From: UPXZ01 sp964568675
GTDB lineage: Bacteria > Bacteroidota > Bacteroidia > Bacteroidales > Paludibacteraceae
DNA length: 26,157 bases
Assembly (NCBI GenBank): GCA_964568675.1
Contig: CAZMQV010000049.1
Span: 1-26,157, forward strand
Reading direction: 5' to 3'
Made by a program: the position numbers and the translations under genes. The notes under the pieces were generated by a model, which ran no database searches, was not told the origin of the DNA, and worked only from the letters and a program-made list of their open reading frames with translations. The number at the start of each line of letters is the position of its first letter. Positions within the stretch are counted from its first letter, which is position 1. This document shows, in pieces, positions 23,570 to 26,157 of this stretch.

Positions 23570-24831
23570 AAACACCAAACGACATCCATCTTTACCTCAT
23601 TGATATGTCCCACGCCTCCAATACCTCCGGTGTGGATAGATATGTGGGTACCCTTATCACTGGGCTACGGGAATATCCGGAGATACAAGTGCATTGGATA
23701 CACTTGCGAAACGACGGCAAACTGCTTTTCCCAAAAGAAGAAAAGATTGAGCATTATGTGAAATACACCTTACCAATGCCACAGCAGTATAACACCATTA
23801 TTGCCGAGCGGTTCTGGATACGCAAGTACAATGAACAGGTGTATCGTTTAACAAAGCATCTTTTCATAGGAAAAGAGAACTGCATAATACATCTACACAC
23901 ACTTAATCTGATAGATTTAGCGGTATATATTCGAGACCAAATTAGCTGTAAAATAATAACGCACCTGCATTGCATTCCATGGAAAGGGCTGTATAATAGC
24001 GAAAAAAAGCGTTTTAATAAGCTGTACAAACTGACTTACGAGGATAACAAACTGGAAGAAAAACCCAACCCCGGGGTTTATGTAACTAACAACTGCGAGA
24101 TGCAATCATACACAGCTCCCGATGCTTTGGTGTGTGTAACACATTGTGCGGTGGATTTTCTAACAAATTGCATTCACAGCTTCTCTGACAACACCTATGT
24201 GATACCGAATGGCATTAATGACTTAGCTTTACTCTCGAAAAAACAAGTGGCGAAAACAAAAAACGACACATTCCACTGTCTATTTGTCGGTGTGGTGAGC
24301 GAAAGCAAGGGAGTATTGTATATTCTCAACGCATTACGTTTGGTGCAGTGTAAAGGTTATAAAGTTTCGCTGACAATTGCAGGAACGTGTAATCCGCAAT
24401 TTCAAAATAAAATCAAACAAGACTTTTCTGATTTGGATGTTGATGCAAAAGGAAGAATACCTTTTAATGAGCTAAAAGAGTTGTATGCGAATAGTGATAT
24501 TGGCATTATCGGCTCTCTGCAAGAACAGGCAAGTTATGTTGCTATCGAAATGGCCATGTTTGGACTGCCGATAGTAACCACAGCGGTGGATGGATTGGAT
24601 GAAATTTTTACCGATGGGGTTAATGCCTTAAAGGTAAACACCAAGTTTTCGCCTATTTTCGGGCTTTCTATAGATGTGGAGATGATGGCAAATCAAATCG
24701 TGCGATTAATAGAAAATGATAATCTGAGAAACTTTTTAAGCCAAAACGTGCGAAAACTCTACGAACAAGAATTAAATTTGGAACAAATGATGAATAGAAC
24801 AATAAACGTGTATAAAGAATTAGTTGATTAA
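23566..24831 (+). CDS. GT-B glycosyltransferase of the CFB peptide-cluster type (TIGR04157-like)
   Basis: The 421-aa cytosolic enzyme has a two-domain GT-B fold. The N-terminal part (HLYLIDMSHASNTSGVDRYV, IHLRNDGKLLFPKEE, RFWIRKYNEQVYRL, KIITHLHCIPWKGLYNS) matches, from memory, a Bacteroidota family (TIGR04157) found in natural-product peptide clusters. The C-terminal GT1/GT4 domain has VIPNGIND, FVGVVSESKG and the EX7E motif (E320, E328 in EQASYVAIE). The start is TTG at 23566, overlapping the partner 3 stop as TTGA. With the GT2 gene 3 bp downstream it suggests that an exported protein of this locus is glycosylated before export. Donor sugar and acceptor are unknown. Confidence 0.88.
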   Translation: MKTPNDIHLYLIDMSHASNTSGVDRYVGTLITGLREYPEIQVHWIHLRNDGKLLFPKEEKIEHYVKYTLPMPQQYNTIIAERFWIRKYNEQVYRLTKHLFIGKENCIIHLHTLNLIDLAVYIRDQISCKIITHLHCIPWKGLYNSEKKRFNKLYKLTYEDNKLEEKPNPGVYVTNNCEMQSYTAPDALVCVTHCAVDFLTNCIHSFSDNTYVIPNGINDLALLSKKQVAKTKNDTFHCLFVGVVSESKGVLYILNALRLVQCKGYKVSLTIAGTCNPQFQNKIKQDFSDLDVDAKGRIPFNELKELYANSDIGIIGSLQEQASYVAIEMAMFGLPIVTTAVDGLDEIFTDGVNALKVNTKFSPIFGLSIDVEMMANQIVRLIENDNLRNFLSQNVRKLYEQELNLEQMMNRTINVYKELVD

Positions 24832-24834
24832 GAC

Positions 24835-25704
24835 ATGAGCAAACAATTAGAACGAGAAGAAACTATAGCGATTTCCTTAGTAACGCCTACTTACAATACT
24901 GAAAGGTATATTCGTGAAGCAATAGACAGCATTTTGTGCCAATCATTTACAGATTTCGAGTGTATTGTAGTGGATGATGGTTCTACCGATAATACGCGCG
25001 ATATTATCCGCTCTTTTGATGATAGGCGTATTGTATTGATTGAAAACAAGCACGATTTTATCGGTTCACTCAATCTGGGATTGGACACAGCACGTGGCAG
25101 ATACATTGCCCGTATGGATGCCGATGATATAATGCATCCGGATAGGCTGAAGATTCAGCACACTATCATGGAAACCGAACCGAGTATAACGGTGTGTAGC
25201 ACGTGGATGAGGCAGTTCGGCGAAAATGTGCCGGCAGGAAATATCGCAGCCTCTCTAAGCGGATTGGTGGAATATCCATTGCCGGTCTTTCTGCAAGGTA
25301 ATTTCATATTCCATCCTACTACGATGATACGTAAAAGTTTTCTTACTGAACATCAACTCCGATACGAAAACTACCCATACGCCGAAGACCTCAAGCTATG
25401 GACAGAGATAGCAAAACAGGGCGGCTTGTTTTACGTGGAAAATCAACCCTTGCTTTACTACCGGATTTCGGAATCACAAGTAACCAATCAAAAACGTGAA
25501 GAGCAGAAAGCTACTGCGGAGCAGATACTGCTCGAAATTATGGATTATCTTTTGGTTAAAAACAAGGATGAGTATCCGGAGTTGGCAGAGAGTTTCGCAA
25601 GTTTAATGAAACAGCAAGAGAGCGAACTCCTTTCTAAAAAGGATGTAATGGAAATAATGCGAAAAATATTTTTACAAAATAAAAACAAGCTGCAATTGGC
25701 TTGA
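24835..25704 (+). CDS. GT2-family glycosyltransferase
   Basis: The 289-aa protein is a GT-A fold family 2 glycosyltransferase. It shows SLVTPTYNTERYIREAIDSI, the nucleotide-binding VVDDGSTDN (D47, D48), the metal-binding MDADD (D95-D97), NFIFHPTTMIRK, and YAEDLKLW with the ED catalytic-base motif. There is no membrane segment, so it is a soluble enzyme more suited to a protein or small acceptor than to lipid-linked polymer synthesis. It starts 3 bp after the GT-B gene and ends 38 bp before cargo 4. The pair probably acts in sequence on one acceptor; cargo 3 or cargo 4 is the obvious candidate by position, which is inference. Confidence 0.9.
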   Translation: MSKQLEREETIAISLVTPTYNTERYIREAIDSILCQSFTDFECIVVDDGSTDNTRDIIRSFDDRRIVLIENKHDFIGSLNLGLDTARGRYIARMDADDIMHPDRLKIQHTIMETEPSITVCSTWMRQFGENVPAGNIAASLSGLVEYPLPVFLQGNFIFHPTTMIRKSFLTEHQLRYENYPYAEDLKLWTEIAKQGGLFYVENQPLLYYRISESQVTNQKREEQKATAEQILLEIMDYLLVKNKDEYPELAESFASLMKQQESELLSKKDVMEIMRKIFLQNKNKLQLA

Positions 25705-25742
25705 AAAATCAATCTAATTCTTAATTTTAAACTCGTTTTTTT

Positions 25743-26111
25743 ATGAAAACAAGAAATCTAACCAGAAAAAGTTTAGACGAACTGGCAAAGGTGATGCCGG
25801 CGCTGAGCGAAACTACACAGCTTGAATATGTAGGAAAGGGGCTAATTGCCGATTTATGGAATGCTACCCCATCCGGTAGTGACGCTACTTATTTCAATAC
25901 GGACAGCGGATCATTTTTGGGAAGTTATGGCGAATTTGAATACGACTCAGGAAGCATATTGGGTAATGAGTTTTACACAGATAACCCATCGGGCAATACA
26001 TCAAACAAACCGTACACAGTAGAAGATTACAACAGAATGGTCTCCAATAGCACATGGAAGGGTGGATATGTAGAGGGATGGGGATATATAGCTTCTGACG
26101 CAACTGTCTAG
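25743..26111 (+). CDS. Exported cargo 4: shared leader plus Gly/Ser-rich domain, probably 3'-truncated
   Basis: The 122-aa reading frame starts with the shared leader (MKTRNLTRKSLDELAKVMPA, then LSETTQLEYVGKG). At the position of Gly-Gly in cargo 1 and 2 this gene has Gly-Lys, followed by Gly, so processing may be altered. The remaining 90 residues are rich in Gly, Ser, Tyr and Asp, with a near repeat DSGSFLG / DSGSILG, and end WKGGYVEGWGYIASDATV. I do not recognise the domain. The stop TAG falls right where an inverted-repeat sequence begins (26112), so the natural 3' end may have been replaced by a mobile element. No downstream partner gene can be seen before the window ends. The Ser/Thr-rich mature part is a plausible acceptor for the two glycosyltransferases just upstream. 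Confidence 0.7.
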   Translation: MKTRNLTRKSLDELAKVMPALSETTQLEYVGKGLIADLWNATPSGSDATYFNTDSGSFLGSYGEFEYDSGSILGNEFYTDNPSGNTSNKPYTVEDYNRMVSNSTWKGGYVEGWGYIASDATV

Positions 26112-26151
26112 TCCTGAAATAGGTTTACACAAAAGTAAACATGAATCAGGA
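26112..26151. repeat. Inverted repeat, possible end of an insertion sequence
   Basis: TCCTGA (26112-26117) pairs with TCAGGA (26146-26151), and inside them GTTTAC (26123-26128) pairs with GTAAAC (26135-26140). An ATG at 26141 (M-N-Q-D-Y) opens a frame that runs off the window. Such an end structure followed at once by a start codon is common for compact insertion sequences, and the position explains the abrupt end of cargo 4. A hairpin or an operator is the alternative. The IS family cannot be assigned from this fragment. Confidence 0.45.
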
Positions 26152-26157
26152 TTATGA

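Overview
The window reads as a chromosome segment of a Bacteroidota (Bacteroidales-like) bacterium. The support is candidate promoters of the Bacteroidota type (TAnnTTTG at -7 with a TTTG-like -33), AT-rich spacers, weak Shine-Dalgarno sites, and protein families typical of that phylum (DUF3467, phosphate butyryltransferase, a CFB-type glycosyltransferase). No species can be named from the sequence.

Region 1 (1-5150) is worn defence and mobile DNA. It holds a RhuM-family gene that is frameshifted or truncated at its 5' side, a DUF1016/YhcG-type PD-(D/E)XK nuclease, the specificity-side remainder of a type ISP restriction-modification enzyme with no methyltransferase, and a small unknown gene. 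After these come six copies of a 43-bp tandem repeat with a palindromic core, a KilA-N gene on the minus strand with a clear intrinsic terminator, and a frameshifted remnant of a Y1 (REP-associated) transposase. A REP-like sequence sits inside the ISP reading frame.

Region 2 (5150-10600) is ordinary, less AT-rich housekeeping DNA: an OsmC-family protein (-), phosphate butyryltransferase (+), DUF3467 (+), a ketopantoate-reductase family protein (-), a secreted SGNH-like protein (+) and a monoglyceride-lipase-like hydrolase (+), followed by a terminator.

Region 3 (10680 to the right end) is the interesting part: a dedicated export locus. It encodes a complete type I-like secretion machine: a TolC-like outer membrane protein, an HlyD-like adaptor, and an ABC transporter with an N-terminal C39 peptidase (PCAT). 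Between and after these are four genes that share one double-glycine-type leader but carry unrelated large C-terminal domains. Two look like papain/C39-fold cysteine peptidases (C, H, D-P motif), one carries an HExxH zinc-peptidase motif, and one is a short Gly/Ser-rich protein apparently cut off by a mobile element. Each of the first three is followed within 8 nt, or with a 4-nt overlap, by an unrelated Sec-secreted protein of about 230-240 aa. This is the layout expected of effector/immunity pairs. A LanC-like protein without zinc ligands, two glycosyltransferases, a secreted alpha/beta hydrolase and a lipoprotein complete the locus.

Proposed model (inference): the PCAT removes the shared leader and exports toxin-like enzymes through HlyD/TolC, possibly after glycosylation, while the downstream Sec-exported proteins protect the producer's periplasm. 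The locus shows signs of cassette growth. The leader DNA is identical over 25 nt in all four genes, the HlyD-end/PCAT-start junction is duplicated around one cassette, and the PCAT C-terminus is frameshifted in an A7 run.
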